NCBI GenBank assembly: GCA_902623185.1
Contig: CACNSW010000009.1
Span: 1 to 52,722, forward strand
Reading direction: 5' to 3'
Length of the DNA stretch: 52,722 nucleotides
Source: an uncultured SAR116 cluster alpha proteobacterium
GTDB lineage: Bacteria; Pseudomonadota; Alphaproteobacteria; Puniceispirillales; Puniceispirillaceae
In this document: piece by piece, positions 34,361 to 44,896 of the stretch
Layout of the letters: every line of letters starts with the position of its first letter
Numbering within the stretch: the stretch's first letter is position 1
Notes under the pieces: generated by a model
Told to the model about the DNA's origin: nothing
The model's database searches: none
The model's input: only the letters and a program-made list of their open reading frames with translations
Program-made: the position numbers and the translations under genes

Positions 34361-35707
34361 ATGACATTTTATCTGAACACATTATCTAAAACGCTTGCCG
34401 AAGGTAATCTCACCGCGCGTTCGCTGACCGAAACTTGCCTTTCGGCGATAGCAACTGAAGATGGAAGCCGCGCCTTTATTGAAGTGTATGCGGATCGTGT
34501 TCGCATCGAAGCCGATCAAATTGATAAAGCGCGACAGGCTGGCTATGCGCTGCCACCCTTTGCTGGCATTCCCCTATCGATAAAGGACCTGTTTGATGTT
34601 CGGGGTGAGGTCACCCGCGCAGGCTCAACTGTTCTGGCAGACGATATAGCAGCCACTGCAGACGCTCTTGTTGTTAGCAGATTAAAAGCCGCTGGTTTTA
34701 TTCTTATCGGGCGCACTAATATGACTGAATTTGCATTTTCAGGTCTTGGAATGAATCCACATTACGGCAATCCCAGAAGCCCCTTTGAAAGAAATAATGA
34801 TGGTGGCCGCGTAGCAGGCGGTTCATCATCAGGCAGCGCTGTTTCAATCAGTGACGGCATGGCGCCGGCAACCATAGGTTCGGACACGGGTGGTTCCACG
34901 CGAACCCCAGCAGCCTTTTGTGGTATAGTTGGTTTTAAACCGACCTCAACGCGGATGCCAGGAAATGGGATTTATCCCTTGTCAACTTCATTTGATGCAG
35001 CTGGCCCAATGACTAACAGCGTTGGGTGCGCTGCTATTATGGACGGCATCATGGCCGATGGTGTTGGTAGGTCAGAAACACCCTTGCCCCTTGGTGATTT
35101 GAGACTCGCGATGCCTGTTGGCTATCTGTTTGAAGAATTAGATGATGCGGTTGCAACCAGCTTCAATGAGGCTGTCCAAAGACTTGGTAAAGCGGGCGCG
35201 AAAATCAGCGAGATCCGTCTGGACATGCTCGAGGAACTGCGCCCGGCTAATAACCAAAAAAGCATTGTTGCTGCGGAAGCCTACGCCTTGCACCGCGACC
35301 GACTTCAGGGCGAATCGCGCCACGCCTATGATCCTGTTGTTGCAGCACGCATAAAAAGTGGCAGTGACATTTTGGCAGCTGATTACATCGATCAATTCAC
35401 AATACGCAGAAAGGCAAAGAGGCTGGTGCAGCAAGAGACACGTTTCTATGATGCGCTATTGATGCCAACATCCCCGCTGACCCCGCCTAAAATCAAAACC
35501 CTGACGACGATTGACGAGAAGTTGAAAATTAGCAGCATGGCTTTGCGGAATACAGCGCTGGCCAATTTCCTCGATAGACCGACAATTTCGATACCATGCC
35601 ACAAAGCTGGCACAGCTCCGGTGGGGCTGTCACTGATGGGATCACAAAATCACGACAGGCGTCTGCTGGCCATTGCGGCAGGTGCCGAGGCAGTCATTCG
35701 CGGCTAA
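34361..35707 (+). CDS. Amidase-signature family hydrolase
   Basis: A 448-aa amidase. The Ser-cisSer-Lys triad is visible: Lys in IPLSIKDLFDV, the cis-Ser in GGSSSGSAVSISDG and the nucleophile in TIGSDTGGSTRTPAAFCG. GFKPTSTRMP follows. Members split amides, including glutamyl-tRNA amide transfer in GatA, but this lone gene is more likely a catabolic amidase. ATG 34361 is chosen as it starts just before the family alignment; the longer in-frame start at 34268 overlaps the divergent promoter. The stop overlaps the convergent RND stop by 4 bases (CTAA). Confidence 0.85.
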   Translation: MTFYLNTLSKTLAEGNLTARSLTETCLSAIATEDGSRAFIEVYADRVRIEADQIDKARQAGYALPPFAGIPLSIKDLFDVRGEVTRAGSTVLADDIAATADALVVSRLKAAGFILIGRTNMTEFAFSGLGMNPHYGNPRSPFERNNDGGRVAGGSSSGSAVSISDGMAPATIGSDTGGSTRTPAAFCGIVGFKPTSTRMPGNGIYPLSTSFDAAGPMTNSVGCAAIMDGIMADGVGRSETPLPLGDLRLAMPVGYLFEELDDAVATSFNEAVQRLGKAGAKISEIRLDMLEELRPANNQKSIVAAEAYALHRDRLQGESRHAYDPVVAARIKSGSDILAADYIDQFTIRRKAKRLVQQETRFYDALLMPTSPLTPPKIKTLTTIDEKLKISSMALRNTALANFLDRPTISIPCHKAGTAPVGLSLMGSQNHDRRLLAIAAGAEAVIRG

Positions 35708-38700
35708 CGGTCTATTGGCAACAGCCTTTTCGATCTATAGTTCACAATTTGTCTAAACAGATTGGAAGGCTCCGATTTGCGCCTAGGTTTAATAGCTCCA
35801 CCTATAACCAGCATTGCTGGCGTTGCAACCAAAGTTAAGATGGTTGCGAAAGTGAGTCCACCGGCTATGGTACTGGAAAGTTGTGTCCACCATTGTGAAG
35901 ACGGCGCGCCAACGAGAATTTCACGGTCCAGAATTTTGATCGTCAGCTGAAATACCATCGGCATCAAGCCAAGGATCGTGGTGACAGCCGTCAACACCAC
36001 TGGCCGAAACCTAACAAGGCCAGCCCTGAATGCAGCATGACCAGCACTATACCCACGGCCTTGATATTCGTTAAACGTATCAATAAGGACAATATTATTG
36101 TTCACAACAATGCCAGCAAGCGCAATGACCCCAAGACCACACATGACGATGCCAAAAGGCTGACCAGCAGCCCACAGACCAAGGACAACACCCCCCGTCG
36201 ACAGCACGATAGCAGACATCGTAACGAAGGCTTGCCAGCCAGAATTGAACTGGACCATTAGGATAATCACCATCAAGAGCAAAGAAATCATGAAAGATTG
36301 ACCCAGAAATGCCTGTGTTTCGGCAATGTCCTTATCTTCACCACCAAACTTGACCTGCACGTCCTGTGAAAGTGGCCGTTCAATAAGTGAGGCCTTGATT
36401 GCCTCAAGCCGGTCTCCAGCCAACGCGCCTGTAGCAACACCTGCCTTAATATATGTGTAACGTTGACCGTCCTGACGCTCAATATCTCCGCGTTTCGGCT
36501 GCGGTTGTAATTTCGCAAATACTGATAATGGAACATAATCACCACTGGCAGTTGGCACCCGCACATCGCTCAGCCGATCAAGATTACGCTGGTCACCCAG
36601 GAACCTCATAACAACATCCAGCTCATCCTCAGAGTCGTCAGGTCGGTAATCAGAAATACGAACACCACGCGTGAGCATCTTGATCATGGTGCCGAGGCCT
36701 GCGATTGAAACACCATGTCGGCTGGCGGCGTCTCGGTCTGTCACAAGCGTCCATTCCATGCCAGGCAGCGGACGGCTGTCAGTGATATCGACAAAACCAC
36801 CAAGTGAGTCCATGCGTGCAACGAGATCGTCAGTGGCTGCGGCTAAGTCATCTAGATCATTTCCAAGGATATCGATAGCAATCGGCAGTGCGCCGCCGGG
36901 ACCCTCTTGCTGTTTTGTGATGCTGATATCAGCACCTGCAAGATCCGCCACGAGTGTCCGCATCTGTTCCATCAGGCTGGATGCCTTTTCTCGCTGATTC
37001 CATTCAGTAAACACCGTTCGGATTGTACCCACCGAATCTCGTGGCGTCTGATGGCCATCCCCACCAGAGCGGAAGGACCGCGCATAAAAGTCCTGCACTC
37101 CTGATACAGAGCTTATATTCTGTTCTGTCTGCCGCACGAGGAAGTCGCGCTCACGCGCAGAGAGATCGCCTCTTGCAAGAACCTGAACCTGCGCTTGATC
37201 TGGCTCAATATCAGGGAAAAAAGACACTCCAAGCCCAGCCCGACCATATCCAATGAATGCAGAAAAGATGACTGCAATGACCGCCACCATGGTAATTACA
37301 GGCCGCCTAATCGCAATTTTTAGCAAACGACGGTAGGGTTGTGGTGCCGTCGCCGAAATCGCGCCCGTAGCCACACTTTTCTTACCTATCATTCCGCCCA
37401 GAACCGGGATAAAGATCAAAGCCATGAACAGGGAGGACATCAAGACTGCAATCACCGTCATGGGTAGATATTTCATAAACTGACCGACAATGCCAGGCCA
37501 GAACAACAATGGCATGAAGACCATCAATGTTGTAATTGTCGAGGAAATGATAGGCCATGCCATGCGCTGCGCGCCTAAACGATATGCATTGCGGCGGCCC
37601 TCACCCATGGCAATCCGACGGTCAGCATATTCTGTCGTGACAATCACGCCATCGACCAGCATGCCGGCAACAAGTATTAGTGAGAATAGAACGATGATGT
37701 TCATCGTCACGCCAATCGAATTCAAGACAATGATACCCATAAAAAAAGAGCCAGGGATCGCGAGGCCCACAAGCGACGCATTACGTATTCCCAGTACCGC
37801 GAGAACCACCACCATTACAATAATGACCGCGGCACCAACGTTGTTTCCGAGATCGCTAAGTAGACTGCGAACATCCTTCGAGTCGTCAAAAAGATAGCTG
37901 ACCTTTACATCCTCGCCAATCTTAGGTGCTTCCACATCAATTACTCTGCGGGCAGCATCAATAACGCTGATGATGTTGGAGCCAACGCGTTTTCGTACAT
38001 CCAACACAATAGCAGCCTCACCATTGACTCGAGACCACCCCTCAGCCTGACGGAAAGCCCGGCGTACCACGGCAATATCACCAAACTTGATGCTTGTGCC
38101 ATCAATCGCCTTAATCGGCATATTGACCAGATCATCAATGGTTTCAATCACACCTGGCACCTTCACCAAAAGACGTCCGCCACCATCATCAATTGCCCCT
38201 GCTGTAACTAGTTGATTATTGCCACTGACTAGGCCAGTAACGACATTTGGGTCGAGACCGTATGCTTCCAACGCCGAGGCATCAACTAAGATTTCCAGAA
38301 GCTCTTCTCGGTCCCCCCCGATTTCAACTTCCAAAACACCAGGCAAGGCCTCCAGCTTGTCTTTAATATCACGGGCCGCCTGTACCATGTCGCGTTCAGA
38401 AACAGGGCCATACAAAGCCGCGGTCAATACCGGAAACAATGACAGGCTGACTTCGACAACTTTTGGCTCATCCGCATCTACAGGCAAGTCAGGTTTTGCA
38501 TCGTCAACAGCTTTGCGCACATCTGCCAAAGCCAAATCAATATTCTCACCAGCAGCAAATTCAAGCGCTATCGAGCCGTATCCCTCTGAGGCAACAGATT
38601 TCATAACGTCAAGCCCTTCGACTGATCGCAGATGCTTTTCTAGGGGCTTGATCAGCAGTCTTTCCGCATCATCAGGTGAAATCCCTTCATAACTAATAGA

Positions 38701-38844
38701 AACGTAAGCAACAGGTATGTCGATGTCTGGTTTAGCCTCTTTAGGAATTTGAATTACAGAAGCCAGCCCCAATGCACATAGCAGCGCTAAGGTAAGCAAA
38801 ATTGCTCCGGCTCTTGAAAACGCCGCTGCGATCAATGCGTTCAT
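35704..38844 (-). CDS. RND-family inner-membrane efflux transporter
   Basis: A 1046-aa resistance-nodulation-division pump with twelve membrane helices and two large periplasmic loops. The N-terminal helix is followed by PKEAKPDIDIPVAYV. TM4 carries GMLVDGVIVTTEYADRR, where the usual Asp pair is reduced to one Asp. It is translationally coupled to the adaptor gene: its ATG overlaps the adaptor's TAA (TAATG at 38846-38842). No outer-membrane channel gene is adjacent. Substrate unknown; the branch is HAE-1/AcrB-like rather than heavy-metal CzcA. Confidence 0.9.
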   Translation of the reverse strand: MNALIAAAFSRAGAILLTLALLCALGLASVIQIPKEAKPDIDIPVAYVSISYEGISPDDAERLLIKPLEKHLRSVEGLDVMKSVASEGYGSIALEFAAGENIDLALADVRKAVDDAKPDLPVDADEPKVVEVSLSLFPVLTAALYGPVSERDMVQAARDIKDKLEALPGVLEVEIGGDREELLEILVDASALEAYGLDPNVVTGLVSGNNQLVTAGAIDDGGGRLLVKVPGVIETIDDLVNMPIKAIDGTSIKFGDIAVVRRAFRQAEGWSRVNGEAAIVLDVRKRVGSNIISVIDAARRVIDVEAPKIGEDVKVSYLFDDSKDVRSLLSDLGNNVGAAVIIVMVVVLAVLGIRNASLVGLAIPGSFFMGIIVLNSIGVTMNIIVLFSLILVAGMLVDGVIVTTEYADRRIAMGEGRRNAYRLGAQRMAWPIISSTITTLMVFMPLLFWPGIVGQFMKYLPMTVIAVLMSSLFMALIFIPVLGGMIGKKSVATGAISATAPQPYRRLLKIAIRRPVITMVAVIAVIFSAFIGYGRAGLGVSFFPDIEPDQAQVQVLARGDLSARERDFLVRQTEQNISSVSGVQDFYARSFRSGGDGHQTPRDSVGTIRTVFTEWNQREKASSLMEQMRTLVADLAGADISITKQQEGPGGALPIAIDILGNDLDDLAAATDDLVARMDSLGGFVDITDSRPLPGMEWTLVTDRDAASRHGVSIAGLGTMIKMLTRGVRISDYRPDDSEDELDVVMRFLGDQRNLDRLSDVRVPTASGDYVPLSVFAKLQPQPKRGDIERQDGQRYTYIKAGVATGALAGDRLEAIKASLIERPLSQDVQVKFGGEDKDIAETQAFLGQSFMISLLLMVIILMVQFNSGWQAFVTMSAIVLSTGGVVLGLWAAGQPFGIVMCGLGVIALAGIVVNNNIVLIDTFNEYQGRGYSAGHAAFRAGLVRFRPVVLTAVTTILGLMPMVFQLTIKILDREILVGAPSSQWWTQLSSTIAGGLTFATILTLVATPAMLVIGGAIKPRRKSEPSNLFRQIVNYRSKRLLPIDR

Positions 38845-40340
38845 TAATTATCACCTAATGAGTAGTTAACGGCGTCACCAGCTTCAACAAATGCTTGCCC
38901 AACCGTGAGCAATATCATTCCCTCCCTCAGCCCGGACACGTATACACTTTTTGCGCCCGACCGCACAATTTTAACGGGCACGATGGCAACAGTGTTATCT
39001 ATGCTAACCTTCGCTGTGAGCGAACCATCACCTGCGACCGACAGATGGGCAGGAGACATAGCAAACGCCTCCACTAACCCAACATCAATTGCTGCTTCAA
39101 CAGTAACACCGGCGCGCAGATTACCAGCGTCATTCCCAACGGTGATTTCGACATCAAATGTACGTGTTGCAGCATTGGTCCGGGAGGCAATCCTTGTTAC
39201 CTTCCCCTTATGCAGACCGGCACCGGCAATATCGACTTCAACGGGGTCGCCAACTGATACCTGCGAAATACTGGTCTGAGGCACTGCAACAACAACTGAT
39301 AGTCGGTCCATACCAAGAATAGTGGCTGCGGCTTGATTTCGGCGAAGCCTCTCACCAACATCGACATGAATCGTCTCTAACCTACCATCGATAGGCGAGA
39401 TAATGGTCGAGTCATCTAGTTGAGATTTCAAAACCGAAAGATTTGACTTTGCCGCCTCCAAACGAGCCATGTTCTGCGACACATCTAAGTCAGCCCGAAA
39501 ATTTTGTGCGACCTCAATTTTGGCTAATGCCATGCGCCGATTTTCAAAATTTGCCTTTAACTGCGTTTGATCAACATCCAGTTGGTGGTCCTTCTGCAAC
39601 CTAATTTTGGCGAGTGTAGCTCGGGCATTCTCGAAGTCTGCTTTTAATTGAGCTTGCTCAAGTGGAGCACTAAAATTTTGAGCCGCTAGTTTTTTGGAGA
39701 TGTCCATTCTCTTTTTAGCAACGGCAAGATTTGCTTTGGCCGCGGAGAGCTCTTCCTCAATTGTGCTTCGGGATTTTTCCAGCGACGCATGGTATGCGGT
39801 TTTGGCTGCTGCCAAATCGGCTCTGGCAGCTGCTAACTCTTCTTCCAAAGTACCACGCGATTGTTCTTTGGCCGCATAAAGAGCGGTCTCAGCCGCCTTG
39901 ATTTCAGCACGAGCGGCGGCAATCTGCGCAGGTAGGGTATTCTCGTCCAGAACGACTAGCACATCGCCCACCCTCACAGCCGTTCCCTCTCGGGCCGGAA
40001 CATCTATGATACTACCATCAATTTTTGCAGATACCGTAACTTCATATTCTGGCTCGATAATCCCATTTGCTCGGATTATTTTCGGTATCTTTTTGTTTTT
40101 CACCTCCGTGGCGGCAACAATAATGCTGCGCTCAGACGCTGTTTTTTGAACGCTGTCGGTGAAACCAGTATTGTTCCGATCCTGCGGCTCCTGCGGCGCG
40201 TCCTTTTTTACCACATCTGTTGCTGACATCTCCATCGTTGGATTATCTGCTTGCAGCCTCAGCAGATCATCCGATACCATCCATCCAATAACCAGAAGAG
40301 CGACAAGCCCTGCCCATATGTATGAAGATCTTATTTTCAT
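38844..40340 (-). CDS. RND periplasmic adaptor (membrane fusion protein) with long repeated coiled coil
   Basis: A 498-aa HlyD/AcrA-type adaptor. An N-terminal anchor or signal segment (SYIWAGLVALLVIGWMV) precedes the biotinyl-lipoyl domain (GIIEPEYEVTVSAKIDGSI), a very long coiled coil (about 130-300), then barrel domains. The coil contains near-repeats, for example SRGTLEEELAAARADLAAAK / SRSTIEEELSAAKANLAVAK and QLKADFENARATLAKI / QLKANFENRRMALAKI. This makes the hairpin longer than in most family members. ATG 40340 is preferred to an in-frame start at 40373. Confidence 0.85.
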   Translation of the reverse strand: MKIRSSYIWAGLVALLVIGWMVSDDLLRLQADNPTMEMSATDVVKKDAPQEPQDRNNTGFTDSVQKTASERSIIVAATEVKNKKIPKIIRANGIIEPEYEVTVSAKIDGSIIDVPAREGTAVRVGDVLVVLDENTLPAQIAAARAEIKAAETALYAAKEQSRGTLEEELAAARADLAAAKTAYHASLEKSRSTIEEELSAAKANLAVAKKRMDISKKLAAQNFSAPLEQAQLKADFENARATLAKIRLQKDHQLDVDQTQLKANFENRRMALAKIEVAQNFRADLDVSQNMARLEAAKSNLSVLKSQLDDSTIISPIDGRLETIHVDVGERLRRNQAAATILGMDRLSVVVAVPQTSISQVSVGDPVEVDIAGAGLHKGKVTRIASRTNAATRTFDVEITVGNDAGNLRAGVTVEAAIDVGLVEAFAMSPAHLSVAGDGSLTAKVSIDNTVAIVPVKIVRSGAKSVYVSGLREGMILLTVGQAFVEAGDAVNYSLGDN

Positions 40341-40437
40341 GGAAATTCTCAACCATCTCCCGATGATGTACAAGGCTAGAAACCGCTGTCGTATATAAGC
40401 CTCAGAACCTGACTAAACAAGGATCACTAACCGTGCC

Positions 40438-42063
40438 TTAACCGTCCGCCAAAATCATCTCAGCAGCGCGGTGGGCTACCATGAGCGTGGGCGCGTTTGT
40501 GTTTGCCGAGGTGATATTTGGAAAGACCGATGCGTCACAGACCCGCAACCCATCGATGCCATGAACCTTCAAACATTTGTCTACCACCGACGTTTTAGGA
40601 TCTGAACCCATTCTGGCAGTACAACAAGGATGAAAAACTGTACTACAACGTTCACGAAAATCGTTCACAATCTCGTCATCAGACATTTTTTCCAACGGGG
40701 TGAGTGGTGGTGCAGACAAGGTTTCACGGATTGCAGGAGTCTGCTGCATTCGCCCGATCAGGCGAGCCATGCAGATGACATCATCTACATCTTTCTGCGC
40801 CGACAGATAATTTGGAATGATTGCCGGCGCCATTTTTGGATCAGATGAGCGTATTCGCACATGCCCTTCACTGACCGGGCGACAACTGTTGAAGCCCATG
40901 ATGAAACCAGAAAATTTGTCAGGTTTGGTCAATGCCCGACGTCCTTTGTAAAAGGTTTGGTAACTAAGTGGATTAAGATAGAGCTGGGTATCAGGAAAGA
41001 CTCGATCCGGTGAGGATTTTACGAGCCCGCCAAACTGATTAACACTGAGAGAGAGTGGCCCTGTTCTGCGCGTTAGATATTCGATGCCGGCCCGAATACG
41101 GCCTGACCACCGCCCAAGAACATCGTTAAGCGTCGGTCTGTTGGCTTTATACACGTAGTCAACCCCCAGGTGATCCTGCAGGTGGCTACCGACATTTGGC
41201 TGGTCCAGAACGACCTCAAGCCCCGTGTCGCGAATGACATCCTTTGGGCCGACCCCCGATAATTGCAACAATTGTGGGGAGTTAATCGCCCCTGCCGCCA
41301 ATAACACTTCACGACCCGCGTTAAAAGTGACTTTGCGGCCGTTTAGAAGGCAATCAACATTGGTTGCGCGTCGGTCCTGAAAACCTATGCGCTGTACCAT
41401 TATATTAGTAATCAAAGTAAGGTTCGGACGGTTTGCTGCGGGATGAAGAAAGGCCACTGCGCTCGAGCAGCGTGTGCCCTGCCGCGTGGTTATGAAATAG
41501 GGGCCAGCACTGTGGCCCTCCATCACGGGATTGCGCGAAACTGGCAACTGTATTTGCTTGCACATGTCGGCGAACTGGTCTTTCATGGGATGGTAGCTGG
41601 TCGTCGCATCAGTAACCGATAAGCGCGAGCAAGTTGGTGGAATGCCACCTTCGTCACCGACCTTTCTGACCTGTTCAAAACTATCATAGATCTTAGCGAC
41701 AGATTTATAATCCCACCCCGGATTACCAGCGGTTGCCCAGTCATCGTAATCATTAGCCTGGCCACGGTGATATATGAGCGCGTTGATAGAACTGGAGCCA
41801 CCAACAACCCGGCCCCTTGGAAAATACATCCTACGCCCATTGATACCAGGATCTGGTTCACTTTGATATTTCCAGTTCACCGTGGCGTCATGAAAAGAGA
41901 TGCCATAGCCGATAGGGACCCTTATCCAGAACCGCCGGTCAGAAGGCCCGGCCTCAAGCAAAAGCACCTTATGTCTGCCAGACGCACTGAGTTTATCTGC
42001 AAGAACGCAGCCAGCTGACCCTGCGCCAACAATAATATAATCAAAATCCTGCATCTGGACCAT
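40438..42063 (-). CDS. GMC-family FAD oxidoreductase, choline dehydrogenase-like (second copy)
   Basis: A 541-aa GMC enzyme, distantly paralogous to the one at 32603-34264. FDYIIVGAGSAGCVLADKLS is the FAD motif, PRGRVVGGSSSINALIYHRG signature 1, GAINSPQLLQLSGVGP signature 2. The active-site segment reads FHPCCTARMGSD, with Cys in place of the usual Gly after the conserved His-Pro pair. Start could be 42063 or the ATG three codons later. Substrate is an alcohol of unknown type. Its minus-strand promoter must lie in the 785-bp spacer to the right. Confidence 0.88.
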   Translation of the reverse strand: MVQMQDFDYIIVGAGSAGCVLADKLSASGRHKVLLLEAGPSDRRFWIRVPIGYGISFHDATVNWKYQSEPDPGINGRRMYFPRGRVVGGSSSINALIYHRGQANDYDDWATAGNPGWDYKSVAKIYDSFEQVRKVGDEGGIPPTCSRLSVTDATTSYHPMKDQFADMCKQIQLPVSRNPVMEGHSAGPYFITTRQGTRCSSAVAFLHPAANRPNLTLITNIMVQRIGFQDRRATNVDCLLNGRKVTFNAGREVLLAAGAINSPQLLQLSGVGPKDVIRDTGLEVVLDQPNVGSHLQDHLGVDYVYKANRPTLNDVLGRWSGRIRAGIEYLTRRTGPLSLSVNQFGGLVKSSPDRVFPDTQLYLNPLSYQTFYKGRRALTKPDKFSGFIMGFNSCRPVSEGHVRIRSSDPKMAPAIIPNYLSAQKDVDDVICMARLIGRMQQTPAIRETLSAPPLTPLEKMSDDEIVNDFRERCSTVFHPCCTARMGSDPKTSVVDKCLKVHGIDGLRVCDASVFPNITSANTNAPTLMVAHRAAEMILADG

Positions 42064-42848
42064 CCAAAAGACCGCGTAAGAATTACAGAAACAACATAGG
42101 CGAAAAATCTACCAGCTGGAACAGCTTTTCATCGATCCAACCGACGTGCCAGCAGACTGTCAAAAACAAGACTCCTACACTTCGGTATCAGGAAAAGAAA
42201 ACATCAAATAGATTAAGCATTATCGAAGCGACGACTGGATCGCAGCTAAGCCCCGCGATCGCATATCCGGCATCGAATTAGATGAAGAAAGCTATTAATT
42301 CAGCAGCCGATGAATGCTGGGTTCAACGAACACATAAACCGATCAATTATTATTGATTTTTCCAAATAATTTTCATTGAAGACGTGATTGCGATTACTCA
42401 GTTTATAAGAGGCGTCAAGCTCAGTTAACTTAGAGACTGAATTTATAAAAATAGCGACAAAGGCAGATACGATTTTCACTCTTTCGGTCTAAAAATTATG
42501 TCGGGTTTTTAAAAGTTCGCAGCAATGTTTTTTCTTTTACCCCAGTTACCAATGCTTTTTATCGACCTAGTTCTTATAATGAGTTCAAAATTGCACAACA
42601 TTCTCAAAAAAGTAACGGCTTGACTGCAATAAGCCGTGTGCAAATCACACACAAAATCAATCGATATAATCGGAAAATCTATATTAATATCAGTTGATAG
42701 TCTCATACTATTTTATTTTATCTCTGTTGCTATTCAGAGTTTATCTTAATCTATTATTTGATAGCTAAACTCTATAAAGAGGACTATTTTGGTACGCTTT
42801 AGCAAACAAGCTTTCGCCTGTATGAAAAATTAGAGAAGACAGAGAATA
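42064..42848. other. 785-bp divergent spacer upstream of sat
   Basis: AT-rich region between the GMC gene and sat, holding both promoters. A 73-codon plus-strand frame at 42080-42298, broken by one TAG, has somewhat protein-like content (for example RSDDWIAAKPRDRISGIELD) and could be a gene remnant, but no family is recognised. From 42300 onward the sequence is strongly AT-rich with no supportable gene, consistent with a promoter and 5' leader for the sat-apr operon. Confidence 0.4.
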
Positions 42849-43994
42849 ATGTTAGTCAATCCTCATGGTTCAGATGAATTGAAGCCTTTATTGGCTTCGC
42901 CACGGCAACAAAGCTTCGCTAGCGACATAATTATGTCAAGCCGCGAATTATCTGACCTGCTAATGCTTGGTATGGGTGCCTACACTCCACTAGATGGATT
43001 TATGAGTGAAGCAGACTGGCGTGGAGTTTGCGACGACATGAGGATGCGTGACGGGTTATTTTGGCCTATTCCCATTACTTTGTCAGCGTCTAAAGAAACA
43101 GTAGAGTCTCTAAAGCTTGGAGAAGAAGTTGGCCTTGTAGATGAAAATGGTCGACTTTACGGGAGCATAACGGTTACCGAAATTTATGAAATAAATAAAA
43201 GCGCCGAATGCATGGCAGTATTTGGTACAAAAGACCCAGATCACCCAGGAGTCGCAAAAGTTTTAGATCAAGGTCCGTTTAATGTAGCTGGACCAGTCAA
43301 AGTTTTTGATGAGGGAGATTATCCTCAAAAATATGCTGGTCTTTACATGCGGCCTGAACAAACCCGCTCTCTTTTTCGGGAAAAAGGTTGGAACTCAGTT
43401 GCCGCTTTTCAAACACGCAACCCGATGCACCGTAGTCATGAGCATCTGGCAAAAATCGCCATCGAGATATGCGATGGGTTGCTGATCCACCAAGTGCTTG
43501 GCGCACTCAAACCCGGCGATATCCCTGCAACCGTGAGAGTAGACGCAATTGATGCTTTGGTGAAAAACTATTTTGTTGCCGGAACTACCATACAAGCTGG
43601 ATATCCCATCGAAATGCGGTATGCCGGACCCAGGGAAGCTCTGTTGCACGCTTTGTTCAGGCAAAATTTTGGTTGCTCCCACCTTGTAGTAGGACGTGAT
43701 CACGCAGGCGTAGGAAGTTACTATGGCCCATTCGATGCCCACAAAATTTTTGATGACATACCTAAAGGTAGTTTAGAAACACTTCCGTTGAAAATAGATA
43801 TTGCGTTTTATAGCTACAAGTGCGGAGGCATGGCGACTGGCAGAACATGTCCATCCGATGAAAGTGAGCGGCTTAACATATCTGGCACAAGGCTACGGGA
43901 AATGTTCTCGAAACGTGAGGAAGTGCCTGCTGAGTTTAGTCGGCCTGAGGTTGTTGCCGTACTTCAGAAATACTATGACAGTTTGTCTCATTGA
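42849..43994 (+). CDS. sat: Sulfate adenylyltransferase (dissimilatory/archaeal-type Sat)
   Basis: A 381-aa homo-oligomeric ATP sulfurylase without a kinase domain. Hallmarks are the ATP-site motif [12 protein letters not shown], the [12 protein letters not shown] loop and the C-terminal zinc-site region [16 protein letters not shown]. In sulfur oxidisers this enzyme runs from APS and pyrophosphate to sulfate and ATP. Directly followed by aprM, aprB and aprA on the same strand, which supports the oxidative direction. AGAGAA lies shortly before the ATG. Confidence 0.95.
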   Translation: MLVNPHGSDELKPLLASPRQQSFASDIIMSSRELSDLLMLGMGAYTPLDGFMSEADWRGVCDDMRMRDGLFWPIPITLSASKETVESLKLGEEVGLVDENGRLYGSITVTEIYEINKSAECMAVFGTKDPDHPGVAKVLDQGPFNVAGPVKVFDEGDYPQKYAGLYMRPEQTRSLFREKGWNSVAAFQTRNPMHRSHEHLAKIAIEICDGLLIHQVLGALKPGDIPATVRVDAIDALVKNYFVAGTTIQAGYPIEMRYAGPREALLHALFRQNFGCSHLVVGRDHAGVGSYYGPFDAHKIFDDIPKGSLETLPLKIDIAFYSYKCGGMATGRTCPSDESERLNISGTRLREMFSKREEVPAEFSRPEVVAVLQKYYDSLSH

Positions 43995-44083
43995 ACATAT
44001 GGGTAAGCCAATTTTATTCTGTTGCGTGAAGCAAAAGAAATATCGAGGATAAAGGCAAAATAACAAAGTTTTTAGGGGGAAAA

Positions 44084-44869
44084 ATGTTCGACATAAATCC
44101 ATTTGCAGAACTTTCGCAGTCTATAAGCCCAACAATTATGCAAGCCTTTGTGATTGCTATGGGGGTTTGTGTGGCAGGCGGTACTTTATTTGATATCATT
44201 CACAAAGGCAGTGCTAAATACTTCTTCAGCCTAGTGAAAAAAGGCGCTGAAAGACGATCACGAAACGTGCCGTTTGGAGAAAAAGTTTCTGTTGCGGTTA
44301 ACACCACGGCACATGACGTCCTGGCGTCTGGTGAATTTTGTAACGTAAAGAGGCGGCTTGCTCATCTCATGACGATGTACGGATTTTTGGCTTATGTGAT
44401 TTCCACGGCTGTTATGGTGTTCGCATACCCAACACCAGCTTCGCCAGCACCAACATTTTTGGTGAATTTATGGTGGCTAGGTATTGTTGTGTTAGCCCTT
44501 GGATGCTACTGGTTTTGGTTTTTTATTCGTGTCGATGTCGCTGCAGAAGGAAATTCACCTTTCCGCATGGTTCGCGCAGACCTTTTTGTTGTTGCGTTGA
44601 TGATTAGCGCAACGCTAGGAATAATATGGGCTTACCTTCAAGTTACAGGTAACTTCTGGTCAACATTTGCTCTGGGGCTGTACCTACTTTCTACAGCAGT
44701 GCTTTTTGGCTCAGTTCCTTGGTCAAAATTTTCTCACATGTTTTTCAAACCTGCTGCCGCTTACCAGAAGAATATGTCAATGGCTAATGGTGGCAGGCGA
44801 AATCTTCCTGCACCGTCGGAGAAGCCATCGATTTATGGCAAAGCCCAGCGGCATTCTCATAATTATTAA
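44084..44869 (+). CDS. aprM: AprM, membrane anchor of APS reductase
   Basis: A 261-aa membrane protein with about five hydrophobic helices, several containing His residues that could ligate heme b, in the manner of the membrane domain of QmoC/HdrE/DsrM. VKRRLAHLMTMYGFLAYVIS and LALGCYWFWFFIRVD are recognisable family segments. It lies directly upstream of aprB, the order reported for sulfur-oxidising bacteria. It is thought to pass electrons from AprBA to the quinone pool. TAGGGGG lies just before the ATG. Confidence 0.88.
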   Translation: MFDINPFAELSQSISPTIMQAFVIAMGVCVAGGTLFDIIHKGSAKYFFSLVKKGAERRSRNVPFGEKVSVAVNTTAHDVLASGEFCNVKRRLAHLMTMYGFLAYVISTAVMVFAYPTPASPAPTFLVNLWWLGIVVLALGCYWFWFFIRVDVAAEGNSPFRMVRADLFVVALMISATLGIIWAYLQVTGNFWSTFALGLYLLSTAVLFGSVPWSKFSHMFFKPAAAYQKNMSMANGGRRNLPAPSEKPSIYGKAQRHSHNY

Positions 44870-44896
44870 AAAAGCAAGTAAAATTGGAGGAAAACC

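Noticed and set aside
37490-37897. 135-codon plus-strand frame opposite the RND pump
   Set aside because: Mirror frame of a membrane protein gene with biased composition; no ribosome site or family features.
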